Shown one piece after another: positions 1-8,795 of a stretch of DNA of 64,000 bases. The notes below the pieces were generated by a model that made no database searches, had not been told where the DNA came from, and was given only the letters and a program-made list of their open reading frames with translations. Made by a program: the position numbers and the translations under genes. Where the stretch lies: assembly GCA_041398825.1 (NCBI GenBank), contig JAWKTX010000006.1:186001-250000 (forward strand). The letters are read 5' to 3'. The stretch comes from Planctomycetaceae bacterium. Its GTDB lineage: Bacteria > Planctomycetota > Planctomycetia > Planctomycetales > Planctomycetaceae. Each line of letters opens with the position of its first letter. The stretch's first letter is position 1.

Positions 1-741
1 AACCCATGGTGTTGCAATTGCCTGATACCTTTTGCAGCATTGAACCGTCATCGGATCCGACAGGTTCAGGCGTCCGATGGCTCGAACCCGGTCGGCTACC
101 CGTTTGAACGTTGATTGCGAGTGAAACTTGACAACATACTTGCGGATCTCATTTCCCGGCAACGTTCCGTCGCAAGCCACACTCATAACTAAGCGTCGAG
201 CAGGTTTGTAGGCCAGTCGCTCCAGCTTTATTTCAGTACTTTGGCGCCGAGAATCGTGGATATCCGGCAGAATGCGTCGAAGAAGCCTGTTACAGGATTC
301 TTCCCTGGACAATTTGACGATGTGGCGAAGATGTCGGTCAAATGGAAAGAGTTCCAGCTTCAATCGGCAGTCATCGATATGTCGCACATGTCCTGCAGCC
401 AAAGCAAGTTGTGCTTTCTGCTGCCATCTGTTCCAGCTGTCTGATGTCATGGCCGTGGCTGTGACCAGTGCGCTAACGCCGTCAGTCGTTACATCCAGCA
501 ACGCAATGCAGCGGCGATGTGGTTTGTATCTCAGATAATGAAGCCGAACATCAATCGGAGCCCTCGCCCGCAAGAGACTGGCGATGGCAGCTTCCATAGA
601 TTGCGGCTGCAGCAGATTCTGCAGGCCGGGCAGCGATGAATCCTGTCGCACGATGTTTGCGTTCGCTTCGGCCGCTACTGAATTCAGGTTGCGGACGTCT
701 GGAGGTAATGATGTCAGCATGGTTTCGGTTGAATTCAGCAT
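1..741 (-). CDS. Phosphotransferase-like (APH-type) protein, N-terminal part, cut by window edge
   Basis: An open frame of 247 codons begins with ATG at 739-741 and runs without a stop through base 1, so the C-terminus lies outside the window. The visible part holds two similar segments, one around LRYKPHRRCIALLDV and one around LAYKPARRLVMSV, plus ELFPFDRHLRHIV between them. In my knowledge of bacterial proteins this pattern precedes an aminoglycoside-phosphotransferase/choline-kinase-like domain, but the catalytic HxD region would be off the window and cannot be checked. It starts 7 bases after the ABC exporter stop, so it is probably the last visible gene of the glycosyltransferase/ABC operon. 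Its role, perhaps phosphorylating a sugar or glycan, is inference. Confidence 0.5.
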   Translation of the reverse strand, partial: MLNSTETMLTSLPPDVRNLNSVAAEANANIVRQDSSLPGLQNLLQPQSMEAAIASLLRARAPIDVRLHYLRYKPHRRCIALLDVTTDGVSALVTATAMTSDSWNRWQQKAQLALAAGHVRHIDDCRLKLELFPFDRHLRHIVKLSREESCNRLLRRILPDIHDSRRQSTEIKLERLAYKPARRLVMSVACDGTLPGNEIRKYVVKFHSQSTFKRVADRVRAIGRLNLSDPMTVQCCKRYQAIATPWV

Positions 742-748
742 TTAAAGG

Positions 749-2551
749 TCAGGCAATCAGCTCGGGCGTCTGGCAAAGGGAAGCGTAAGATTCACATCGT
801 TGAAGGAGTTCTTCATGCGTTCCTATGTCGGCGGTGCCATCGGGGCACAGGCAAAGAATGACATCGCATTGGGCCGCGAGATCCATGTCGTGTGTGATCA
901 GGAGTGTGGTTCTGTTGACAGACACTCTTCGCAGTGATGCGATTACTTTCGCGCGATTTTCCGGGTCAAGACTTGACGTTGGTTCATCCAGCAGCAGGAA
1001 TGGTGCTTTGCGTAGTGCCGCGCGAGCAATCGCCAGTCGTTGACGCTGCCCCTGCGACAGATTCACGCCTCGTTCTCCGAGGACCGTTTCGTAGCCGTCA
1101 GGAAGTTGCCGAATGAAATCTTCAGCCATCGCAATCTGCGCCGCTTCTTCCACCTGCTCCATGGCCGCGTCTTCCGTGGCCATTGCGATATTGTCCCGCA
1201 CACTGGAAGCAAATACCACGTTGTCCTGCAGCACAACGCTCATTCGTCGACGCAGCGAAGTGAGCGTCCAGTGACGGATGTCATGACCATCGAAGTAAAT
1301 GGTGCCCTGTTGAGGGTCAAACAAACGCAGCATCAGACTGAACAAGGTCGATTTGCCGATTCCGGATGGTCCCACCACCGCCAGGTGCTGCCCGGGTTGC
1401 ACGTCGAAATTCAGATTCCGAAAGACCATCTGATCAGGTCCGTAAGCAAATCGCACGTCAGCGAATCGTATTCTGCCCGTCAGTTCCGGTGCCGTGATGG
1501 CCTCCGGGCTCTCCGTGATTTCCGGCCTCTGTTGCAGAAGCTCGACAATCCTTTCACTCGCAGCGAGTGCTTTTGAGAGTCGCCCGGTGTACTTGGCAAA
1601 ATCCTGCAGCGGTTTAAAACCTCGCTTCAGATAGGCGAGATACACCACAAGCCCACCGGGTGTGAGAGTGCCGTCCAGGACGAATACCGCTCCTCTCCAA
1701 AGCACGACCGCAGATGTAACCGCGATTAGCACATCCACCGTACGCTCGAGGCCCGCCGTCAATCGGCTCGTTCTCACACCGTCTTTCAGACTCTTCGCAT
1801 TACTGGAAGTGAAAGCTTCAGAGAACGCGTTTCCCATGTCCATCGCCTGAACGGACTTCACAGCCGACAGAGCTTCTGCAGCCGTTGCGGCTAACGCTCC
1901 TTCTCGCTGTCGTTGTTTTTTTGCTGATCGATGGATCTTTCGACTGCCTCGAACAGTAACAAACCAAAACGCCGGAAAGATAAACAGCACAATCATACCC
2001 AGTCGCCAGTTCATCCACAGCATCACTGCGACCATGCCAAGAAGCAGCAGACAGCTGGAGATCAGAGGCAGCGCGGCAGAGACGGCAACGTCCTTCATCA
2101 TGTTCAGATCGCCGACCAGACGAATCGTTAAATCTCCGCCTCTGGCACGTTGATGGAACCCCAGAGACAGATTCTGGACATGCTGGTAGACCTGCGACCT
2201 GAGGTCCGTGACGATGCGATTACCGACGACCGCAAAAATGATCGTGCGGTAATAGTCGGAGAGGGCCCGCAGCACTGCGATTCCGATCATGGTCACGGCG
2301 CAAACCAGCAGTAAAGTATGGACGGACGCAAACGGATTGGACGCATTGATCAGAGCCAGACTATTGGTCCTGGTGATCTTCATGATCATGTTGTCAAGCA
2401 CATACTGAAGCGGCCACGGCTCCAGGATACGCAGAGCAACGCTCAGAAAAAGACACGCAACCGCGAACGCCACACGTTGCCATTGTGCTCTGAAGCCAGG
2501 CAGCAACAGCCTGATTAACTTCCGGAAATTAGGTGAATCGTTGTGTGTCAT
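749..2551 (-). CDS. ABC exporter, fused membrane and ATPase domains (MsbA-like)
   Basis: A half-size ABC exporter of 600 residues with an N-terminal membrane domain (about 15-310) and a C-terminal ATPase (from about 360). The ATPase shows Walker A GPSGIGKST (about 395-403), Q-loop VLQD, signature LSQGQ (about 498), Walker B FLLLDEP (about 519) and the H-loop His of LLITHD. The domain order fits MsbA-type exporters that work as homodimers in the inner membrane. I chose ATG 2551 (MTHNDSPNF) because the 27 residues before it, from an ATG at 2632, are Arg-rich and unlike a transporter N-terminus and would overlap the glycosyltransferase by 26 bases. Its neighbours are three glycosyltransferases, so a lipid-linked sugar or glycan is the likely cargo (inference). 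Confidence 0.88.
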   Translation of the reverse strand: MTHNDSPNFRKLIRLLLPGFRAQWQRVAFAVACLFLSVALRILEPWPLQYVLDNMIMKITRTNSLALINASNPFASVHTLLLVCAVTMIGIAVLRALSDYYRTIIFAVVGNRIVTDLRSQVYQHVQNLSLGFHQRARGGDLTIRLVGDLNMMKDVAVSAALPLISSCLLLLGMVAVMLWMNWRLGMIVLFIFPAFWFVTVRGSRKIHRSAKKQRQREGALAATAAEALSAVKSVQAMDMGNAFSEAFTSSNAKSLKDGVRTSRLTAGLERTVDVLIAVTSAVVLWRGAVFVLDGTLTPGGLVVYLAYLKRGFKPLQDFAKYTGRLSKALAASERIVELLQQRPEITESPEAITAPELTGRIRFADVRFAYGPDQMVFRNLNFDVQPGQHLAVVGPSGIGKSTLFSLMLRLFDPQQGTIYFDGHDIRHWTLTSLRRRMSVVLQDNVVFASSVRDNIAMATEDAAMEQVEEAAQIAMAEDFIRQLPDGYETVLGERGVNLSQGQRQRLAIARAALRKAPFLLLDEPTSSLDPENRAKVIASLRRVSVNRTTLLITHDMDLAAQCDVILCLCPDGTADIGTHEELLQRCESYASLCQTPELIA

Positions 2552-2606
2552 ATGAGTAATCTCAGTCCCTGCCGACCAGAGTTCGGCGGAAATGACAGTT
2601 GTTCGT

Positions 2607-3779
2607 CTACGCGGTGGCGCAGACCACATCATTCAGAACGCGGTCAAGACAGTGCTGCCACGAATGCTGTTGCACGACCGTGGCACGCGCAGCCTGTCCC
2701 AGTTTCTCTCGTAGTTCAGTCGATTCAACAAGCCTGACAAGAGCCTTCAGAAGCTCATCAATATTGCCTGGCTTGTATAGAAGTCCGTTGGTGCCGTGGT
2801 CAATGAGGGTCGATAGCTGACCAGTGTCGCTGGCAACAACCGGCAGACCGCACGCCATGTACTCGTACACCTTCAACGGAGAAAAGTAGAAGCCTTCGTT
2901 CTTCAGATACGGGGCGACCGCGACATCCATCGACGCAAGGTGGTGTGGCATCTGATTGGGCGCGACGGCTCCAGTGAACGTAATTCGCTGTCTGGAAGTT
3001 GAAGCCGACTGTTCAACGGTTGCTTTCAGCACGTCTCGCATGGGGCCGTCGCCAATGATCTTCAGACGAGATTCTGGATAGGCCTCTGTAAATCGGGCAA
3101 AGGCAGTAATCAGCGATTCAACTCCATGCCAGGGTTTCAGCGATCCGACAAATCCAATCGTAAAGTCTTCGGAGCCATCGATCACTGCCACTTCGGGATG
3201 GAAACGGTTCACGTCCACGCCATTCGGCACAACCCGCAAGCCTGCCGGGCAGCTCCCTGATTTTCGACCGCAGAAGCGACGGATGTAATCTGCCACTTCA
3301 CTGGAAACAGCCACGATGGATTGAGCATGCTGAAAGGCGTTCAATGTAATACGTTCGGTCGATTCTCTGTCCAGTAGTTCACGATGCGTCAACTGTTCGT
3401 CAATCAGCGGGGCATTGACTTCAAGGATTGAGGAAACATTATTGCGGGCTGCCAGCATCTGAGTCATGTCGCTCCACAGCGAATAGCGTTCATACACCAG
3501 GTCATACTGTTGCATTGGGATGGCCTGAGCGATCGTTCCGGCGAGTTCCTGCCGGGCGGCTTCGCGTTCTGAAACGGACGCTTGTTTGCTCGTTCTGAAT
3601 TCGCGAACCCGGCAATTCGACAGGTCGGGTGGGGTATGACCACCGACTTTCGCAACAAACAGATCCACCGTGTCGCCACGTTGCAGAAACGCTCTGACGA
3701 TTTCCTGCACATGGATCGAGCAACCCTTCGTACCAAATACTGGCACTCCCGCATCTGCGCACACGTATGCAACCTTCAT
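2607..3779 (-). CDS. Glycosyltransferase family 4 (GT-B fold)
   Basis: A 390-residue retaining GT-B glycosyltransferase. The N-terminal Rossmann half starts MKVAYVCADAGVPVFGTKGC with a Gly-rich acceptor loop and IHVQEIV helix. The C-terminal half has the usual GT4 signatures: IGFVGSLKPWHGVESLI, LKIIGDGPMRD, and the donor-binding SPLKVYEYMACGLPVVASD with its glutamate. Length is normal for the family. No signal peptide or membrane segment is evident, so it should work at the cytoplasmic face. It lies between a second GT4 gene upstream and the ABC exporter downstream on the same strand. The sugar donor and acceptor cannot be read from the sequence. Confidence 0.88.
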   Translation of the reverse strand: MKVAYVCADAGVPVFGTKGCSIHVQEIVRAFLQRGDTVDLFVAKVGGHTPPDLSNCRVREFRTSKQASVSEREAARQELAGTIAQAIPMQQYDLVYERYSLWSDMTQMLAARNNVSSILEVNAPLIDEQLTHRELLDRESTERITLNAFQHAQSIVAVSSEVADYIRRFCGRKSGSCPAGLRVVPNGVDVNRFHPEVAVIDGSEDFTIGFVGSLKPWHGVESLITAFARFTEAYPESRLKIIGDGPMRDVLKATVEQSASTSRQRITFTGAVAPNQMPHHLASMDVAVAPYLKNEGFYFSPLKVYEYMACGLPVVASDTGQLSTLIDHGTNGLLYKPGNIDELLKALVRLVESTELREKLGQAARATVVQQHSWQHCLDRVLNDVVCATA

Positions 3780-3832
3780 ACCCTGTTCTCTCGCTCAATA
3801 TCAAATGGTTTGACTCCTGGCGGCCAGTTGTC

Positions 3833-5092
3833 TTACGGACTGCTCAAAGCCAATTGACTGCGGGCTTCTGAGAAGGGTTGCTGGATCCTGCCGGCGGATT
3901 CACCAAACATCGCTCGCAATTGTTCCGTGCTTCGGACGACGTCGAACTCACATTCGACCATTTGCCGAGCAGCCGTAGCCAAACGTTTTCGCATGTCCGC
4001 ATCCTGCAGCAACAGCTGCAGTGCGTTCGCCAGATATTCGGGGGCATTCTGAGCGACAAGCAACCCGGTTTCGTTGTGGCGAATGACTTCCGGAATTCCG
4101 GTGACATCCGTGGACACGCAGGGAGTTCCAAGGGCCATGGCTTCGAGCAGCACGGTAGGCAACCCATCGCGATTGCCGTCTGCGCCCAGCACGCAAGGCG
4201 CGGCCATTACCGCTGAATTCTGGATCAGGTGTTTGACTTCGCGCTGCGGACAGGGACCTGCCAGGACGACGTGACTGGACAGTTGCTGACGCTGGATCTG
4301 TGCGGCAAGAGCGTGTTCCAGGTCACCACTTCCAACCAGTATGCATTCGAAACTAACATTGCGATCTCGCAGAATGGCACACGCATCAATCAGATCACCA
4401 AAGCCCTTCTTTTCTACGAACCGACCGACAGCCACGATTCGAGCGGGACGGTTTATGGGCAATTGAAACGGGAAGTCGCTCAGGTGCATCCCGTTGTAGA
4501 TACGCACAACCCGATCTCTGAAATGCGGAAACAGACGTGTCAGAAAGCGAAGATTGAAATCTGACACAGTGACTGTTGCAGAAGAGTCATGGATTTTGAC
4601 AGCAAGATCTTCCGTACTGACACTATCGTGAAAAATATCTTTAGCGTGAGCTGTTATGGAATACGTGATACCTGCCAGTCGAGCCGCAATTCTTGCCACG
4701 GCGGCAGCGCTGGTCGCGAAGTGAGCGTGCAGATGGTTGATTCCACGTTGTTCGACCTCGATTGCCAACTGCAGGCCGCAATAGACATCCAGTGAATCTT
4801 CACGTTGCAGGCCATCCATGGCAACGAATGTCCCCGGATGAACCGCAGCGCAGCGATTTATTGCGTCCCACAATTCGTTCGTCCTGATACGCCCGCAGCT
4901 GAGGTACGTCAGGGGGCTCCTGACCCTTGAAATCAGATCCTGAAAGTGGGTATCCACGGGAGGCCGCAGAGAAAAGATTTCAATGGGAAGCCCGGCCGCT
5001 TCGTGAGCGAGAATCTCGTTGACGACGAAGGTTTCAGAGAATCGCGGATAACGTTTGACGACGTAGCCGACTTTCAGAGTATTGAAGTTCAT
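3833..5092 (-). CDS. Glycosyltransferase family 4 (GT-B fold)
   Basis: A 419-residue GT4-type glycosyltransferase. It starts MNFNTLKVGYVVKRYPRFSE; the KRYPRFSETFV segment is typical of exopolysaccharide and colanic-acid-type GT4 enzymes. Later come LHAHFA, SITAHAKDIF, RIVAVGRFVEKKGFGDLI and the donor-site stretch GLPTVLLEAMALGTPCVST. I prefer ATG 5092 over an in-frame ATG at 5173 because a purine-rich GAAAGAGAGA lies just upstream and the later start avoids overlapping the preceding gene. It sits 53 bases from the next glycosyltransferase gene in the same direction, consistent with one operon for a surface glycan. Confidence 0.87.
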   Translation of the reverse strand: MNFNTLKVGYVVKRYPRFSETFVVNEILAHEAAGLPIEIFSLRPPVDTHFQDLISRVRSPLTYLSCGRIRTNELWDAINRCAAVHPGTFVAMDGLQREDSLDVYCGLQLAIEVEQRGINHLHAHFATSAAAVARIAARLAGITYSITAHAKDIFHDSVSTEDLAVKIHDSSATVTVSDFNLRFLTRLFPHFRDRVVRIYNGMHLSDFPFQLPINRPARIVAVGRFVEKKGFGDLIDACAILRDRNVSFECILVGSGDLEHALAAQIQRQQLSSHVVLAGPCPQREVKHLIQNSAVMAAPCVLGADGNRDGLPTVLLEAMALGTPCVSTDVTGIPEVIRHNETGLLVAQNAPEYLANALQLLLQDADMRKRLATAARQMVECEFDVVRSTEQLRAMFGESAGRIQQPFSEARSQLALSSP

Positions 5093-5129
5093 GAGTTGGA
5101 TCTCTCTTTCGAACAAAATCGATGCCGTC

Positions 5130-6386
5130 TCAACGGATCGTGGGTTCACTAACGGTCGCGAACCTGGGAACAACAGACTGCAGATACCGGTTGATCGTTT
5201 GCAATCCGTTCAGATTAATTGAGGTTGTGTCGGGCGTCGGAACTGTTTCGGATTCCAGCCAGCGGCGAATTGATCCGACCTGCACCTCGTCAGGGGAAAG
5301 CACCGATGTCCATCCCAGTGACTGAAGTCGTTCAGCGCGAATCATTTGTTCACGACGTGGCTTGATTCGCGGCACAATCAGAGCTGGTTTGGCAAAAGAC
5401 AGGATGGAAGTCACGGTGTTGTATCCACCCATGGCGACAACGCGGGTGGCGCGGCTGAGCCATTCGTCAGTTTCCACCAGGCGATCGATCACTTCGATTT
5501 CCGGATTCGCTGACGCCATTTGTTTCAGTTCATTTCGCTGTGGCAGCGGCATGCAGGGACCGGTAATGACAACCCCCGTCCAGCCGAACGGAACGCCGTC
5601 GCGAATGAAGGCGGCGGCCAGCTCGAAGCCATCCTGCCCACCGCCGACCACACACAGTGCCAGCGGTGTGCCTTTACCGGGATTCGCCTGCAGCGAAAAG
5701 TTGGTTCGACCGTTGAGTCGCGTTGTCTGATCCAGGAATCCCGTGAATCGCGTTTTGTCGGCAACGCTTTTCGAAAAGCCATATTCGGCAACGCCGTCAT
5801 ACACAGCGGAATCTCCGTACATCCAGACTTCGTCGAAGTACTGTTCGACAGCAATGTCACATGCTCCGGCCGACCATTCCTCCTGAACAATGTGCGGATC
5901 ATCCAGCACATCGCGCAGACCCAGCACGCAGTGCGTATGCCCTCTTCGACGCAGTTGCTTCAGCACCGGATCCAGTTCATTGCCGATCCCTCGCGGCACT
6001 TTGTCAACGATCAGTACGTCCGGCTGAAAACAATCCAGCGCTGCGGACATAATTCGAGAACGAAAGAAGAGGATCTGTTCAAGGGACCAATCGAAATTGC
6101 GCGCGGTGTACCGCCCGCAGAGGTCCTTATGCAGCGACGGCAGTGTCACACAGTCGAGACCCGCCTGCTCAGCAAAGAAAGCCGCTTCTCTGGCACCGGA
6201 AATGATCAGTGCTTCGGCATTAACCGGCTGAGCAGTCAGAGAATCAGCAATCAGGAGATTCCTTCGCAGGTGCCCCATTCCCATCGTGTCATGAGAATAC
6301 AAGGCAATACGAGGACGCCGTTGACACATGTTTGGTATCAAGGCAATCGCGTCGTCCATAACTCGCACGGGATGACTCTTCGGCAT
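5130..6386 (-). CDS. MurG/SpsG-like glycosyltransferase family protein
   Basis: This 418-residue protein opens with a GT-B-like nucleotide-sugar fold: RIALYSHDTMGMGHLRRNLL carries the GxGH-type acceptor loop seen in MurG- and SpsG-like enzymes. Downstream are DVLIVDKVPRGIG, LGLRDVLDDP and a C-terminal half with VVGGGQDGFELA and VAMGGYNTVTSILSFAKPAL, which matches the GGxNT donor pocket of that superfamily. I chose ATG 6386: it follows the HEAT-repeat gene stop by 7 bases and has AGGA about 11 bases upstream. An ATG at 6419 would overlap that gene. It is the first glycosyltransferase of the cluster. The exact sugar is unknown. Confidence 0.75.
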   Translation of the reverse strand: MPKSHPVRVMDDAIALIPNMCQRRPRIALYSHDTMGMGHLRRNLLIADSLTAQPVNAEALIISGAREAAFFAEQAGLDCVTLPSLHKDLCGRYTARNFDWSLEQILFFRSRIMSAALDCFQPDVLIVDKVPRGIGNELDPVLKQLRRRGHTHCVLGLRDVLDDPHIVQEEWSAGACDIAVEQYFDEVWMYGDSAVYDGVAEYGFSKSVADKTRFTGFLDQTTRLNGRTNFSLQANPGKGTPLALCVVGGGQDGFELAAAFIRDGVPFGWTGVVITGPCMPLPQRNELKQMASANPEIEVIDRLVETDEWLSRATRVVAMGGYNTVTSILSFAKPALIVPRIKPRREQMIRAERLQSLGWTSVLSPDEVQVGSIRRWLESETVPTPDTTSINLNGLQTINRYLQSVVPRFATVSEPTIR

Positions 6387-6393
6387 TGGCCGG

Positions 6394-6981
6394 TTAGTCC
6401 TGCATGTCTTCAAGAGCATCTTTCGCTGCCTTTCGAACTTCCTGACTGGGATCTTTCAGTAGTTTTTCCACTGCCCGCATCGACGGTTCATGTTCCTCGC
6501 CGATCTCGCTCAGTGCCTTCACCAGATAGCGACGAATGTCCGCATCTTCATCCGACAGTGCGGCTGCAACAGCATCTCTTGCGGGCTCTGCGGCTTCACC
6601 GATCTTGTAGAGTGCTTTCGCACAGTAGTAACGGACGTCGGCTCCGGATCCTTCAGGCCTTCCATCAGCGAAGGCACCGCCGCTGCTGCCAGTTCTCCCA
6701 TTCTGGACAGCAGCTTTTGCAGATCGATATCTGACTTTGGGATCTTCATCCGACATCGTGACGGCCAGCTCATTGACGGCGGCGTGAGCGTTGGGGCCCA
6801 GCTCTTCGAGCTGCTTTGCTGCTTCGTAACGGACCTGAGGATCTGAGTTCTGCAGTTGGCGAGAAAGATCAGCTACGGAATCCGCACGCAGCGTGATGAC
6901 GCTGATCGCCAACATACCACTCGCTGTAATCCCGGCAATGGCAAGGGGTCTTCTGTACTTGTGCCATAATGAATGGCTCAT
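6394..6981 (-). CDS. Exported HEAT-repeat protein with a frame-swapped repeat
   Basis: About 195 residues. The N-terminus has a basic stretch and one hydrophobic segment (LAIAGITASGMLAISVITL), so it is exported or membrane-anchored. HEAT-like repeats follow, each with the pattern DxxVRYxAAKxL and G..A. ATG 6981 is chosen because AAGGAG lies 8 bases upstream. One repeat is odd: between about 6643 and 6715 the protein reads an unrelated Gly/Arg-rich segment, while another frame of the same bases reads LLSRMGELAAAAVPSLMEGL, a good HEAT repeat. Two compensating indels explain this. HEAT repeats usually mediate protein binding; the partner is unknown. It lies just upstream of the glycosyltransferase genes. 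Confidence 0.7.
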   Translation of the reverse strand: MSHSLWHKYRRPLAIAGITASGMLAISVITLRADSVADLSRQLQNSDPQVRYEAAKQLEELGPNAHAAVNELAVTMSDEDPKVRYRSAKAAVQNGRTGSSGGAFADGRPEGSGADVRYYCAKALYKIGEAAEPARDAVAAALSDEDADIRRYLVKALSEIGEEHEPSMRAVEKLLKDPSQEVRKAAKDALEDMQD

Positions 6982-7178
6982 GAGGTTTCTCCTTACTGCT
7001 GCCCGCTGAGTGCGAACAGCAACGCTGCAAGACATATGTGAAACTCGTTTCACCTCTGGCCGACACGTCAGATGACTGCGGACGGCCGGCTCTTTGGGAC
7101 ACGGAGCAAATGGATCGACTGAAGCGACACGAAGCTGGCGACTGACGGAATCCTTCCCTGTGGATCAACCTTCGTCGA

Positions 7179-8068
7179 TCAGTATTCTGAGACCACTTCT
7201 CCATCACGGATGTCACCAATGTTTCTAAAGAGGTGACCGTCGATTGAATAGCTGATGTTGCGAGTCGAGCCATCGGTGAGTACGGCGACAAATGCACCCG
7301 GATGGGACGACCCGAAGCGATCGTCGCCGTCCCCGAGTCCGCTGAAATCGGGGAGCGGAACTTTCTCCGTACTGCGTAATGTGTCGGAGTTCCATCCGGC
7401 CGTGTAGCCTTCGTTGTCGTCGTCCTGCTCCTGACCGAGGAATGCCTGGTTCAGGCGTTTCTCGCTGACAAGCAGTGTGTTTGATGTTCCGTCAGTCACG
7501 TCACGAATTCGGCGCGGCACAAATCGTTGGACAACTCCGGACCCATCGCGATTGGCAGCTGCGTAATCACATAGTGCCCGCTTGATTGTTGAACCCGTCA
7601 GAGCAGGCGTGTAGTTGTCAGTTGTTGTCACCGTTTGTGGACTGCGTCTGGACGGACAGAAGAATATGGGGTTCGTCTGACCAACGGCCGTTTCTGTTCC
7701 GGCCTGCCACACGCTGGATGCTTCGATAAACGGCAAAATCTGGAAACCCCACCCAGCGCGCGGTCGGCGCCTACATCAGGATGCCCATTCTTGTAGCTGG
7801 GCGGGGTATTCCAGTTCCAGCCGCCAGTCGGAAAGAATCCGTACTGGTCATGATGGCTGTGAAAGGCCAGACCAATCTGTTTCAGATGGTTGGAACATTG
7901 TGTTCGACGAGCTGCTTCGCGAGCCTGTTGTACAGCTGGTAACAGCAAACTGATCAGGATTGCGATAATCGCAATCACGACCAGAAGTTCAATGAGTGTA
8001 AATCCGGATCGTGATGCAGGTGCGTTGATTCGCATCAGGCCTCGCGCATCGGTAGCGTGTCGTTTCAT
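7179..8068 (-). pseudogene. DUF1559 pseudopilin-like protein, interrupted by a -1 frameshift
   Basis: The first part has the prepilin cleavage/methylation motif SGFTLIELLVVIAIIAILIS and then LLPAVQQAREAARRTQCSNH, the classic start of DUF1559 proteins, which are expanded in planctomycetes. At about 7750-7756 the frame is lost. The other frame resumes exactly where the family should, GWGFQILPFIEASS, and continues through CPSRR and DGTSNTLLVSEK to the C-terminal FGSSHPGAFVAVLTDG. Restoring one base near a GGG run gives a single 296-residue protein of normal length. ATG 8068 has GGAG upstream. It may be a real pseudogene or an assembly error. Family members are thought to be type II secretion/pilus-like envelope proteins. 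Confidence 0.8.
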
Positions 8069-8299
8069 GAACAGACTCCGTCGAATGAAGCAACAAGCAG
8101 CGAATGAAGGAAAGGGCACGTGTAAATGACAACAATGCTGCGTGCACGAACTGTGCAAATACATGGCAGATGATTAAGACGCGATTCGCCGCTCACATTT
8201 CGGTGTGATCATCTGAGTTCAGTCTGCCCTGGCAGACACGAATGCCGCCTGCATTTCGGAGTAGTGGTTTCAACCGCGTTGAACCGCCAGGAAACTTCT

Positions 8300-8795
8300 T
8301 CATTTCTTAAGATTTGCGCTCGAAGGTTCGTCGGCATTCATGAGCTGCATGATGCGAGCGGCTGCGATTAGTTTGCGGAATCGGTCGTTTGATTGCAGTG
8401 GTTTGAGATCTGCATCGGATAACGCCAACCCGATCAGTGAACTGTCCTTTTCGAGGGCTTGCCCCACCAGTCGCAGCGCCTGTGCGACGGATGTATCGTC
8501 CATAGGTGCCAGAGCATGCACGCACGCGGCCTGATACAACACCAGCGGTGCTTGACTGAATTTCAGTCCAGTTGCCATATCAGCATGGGCCGCTTCGGTG
8601 TGGTTCAGGCGAGCGTGCAGAACAGCTCTGCCCATCCAGCATAAAGCATCCTCGTTGGTTTCGGTGAGGGTCTCGTTCAATACGGCCACAGCTTCTTCAG
8701 TGCGGTTCAGTTTCTCTGCCAGAACATGAGCAATATTGCGATACGCTTCGTGTTCCAGTGAATTGATCCGGATGGCAGCGGAAATCATCGATTGC
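8300..8795 (-). pseudogene. Out-of-frame C-terminal TPR tail of the adjacent kinase gene
   Basis: This stretch encodes a TPR-like tail, AAIRINSLEHEAYRNIAHVL, then NRTEEAVAVLNETL, WMGRAVLHARL and a closing Asp/Leu-rich repeat, but in a different frame from the kinase gene upstream. The kinase frame reads EGAIDDFR at about 8795, then turns into an unrelated Cys/Arg-rich tail ending at 8697. Joining the frames by removing one base (or adding two) gives a continuous TPR array. I therefore read 8300-8795 as the true C-terminus of the kinase rather than a separate gene. No ribosome-binding site or sensible start supports independent translation. Confidence 0.65.

Noticed and set aside
1040..1576. 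Plus-strand frame across the ABC transporter ATPase
   Set aside because: It is antisense to well-conserved Walker motifs and has no protein family signs.
5520..6734. Long 404-codon plus-strand frame across the MurG-like and HEAT genes
   Set aside because: It covers two clearly coding minus-strand genes; the translation has no recognisable domain.
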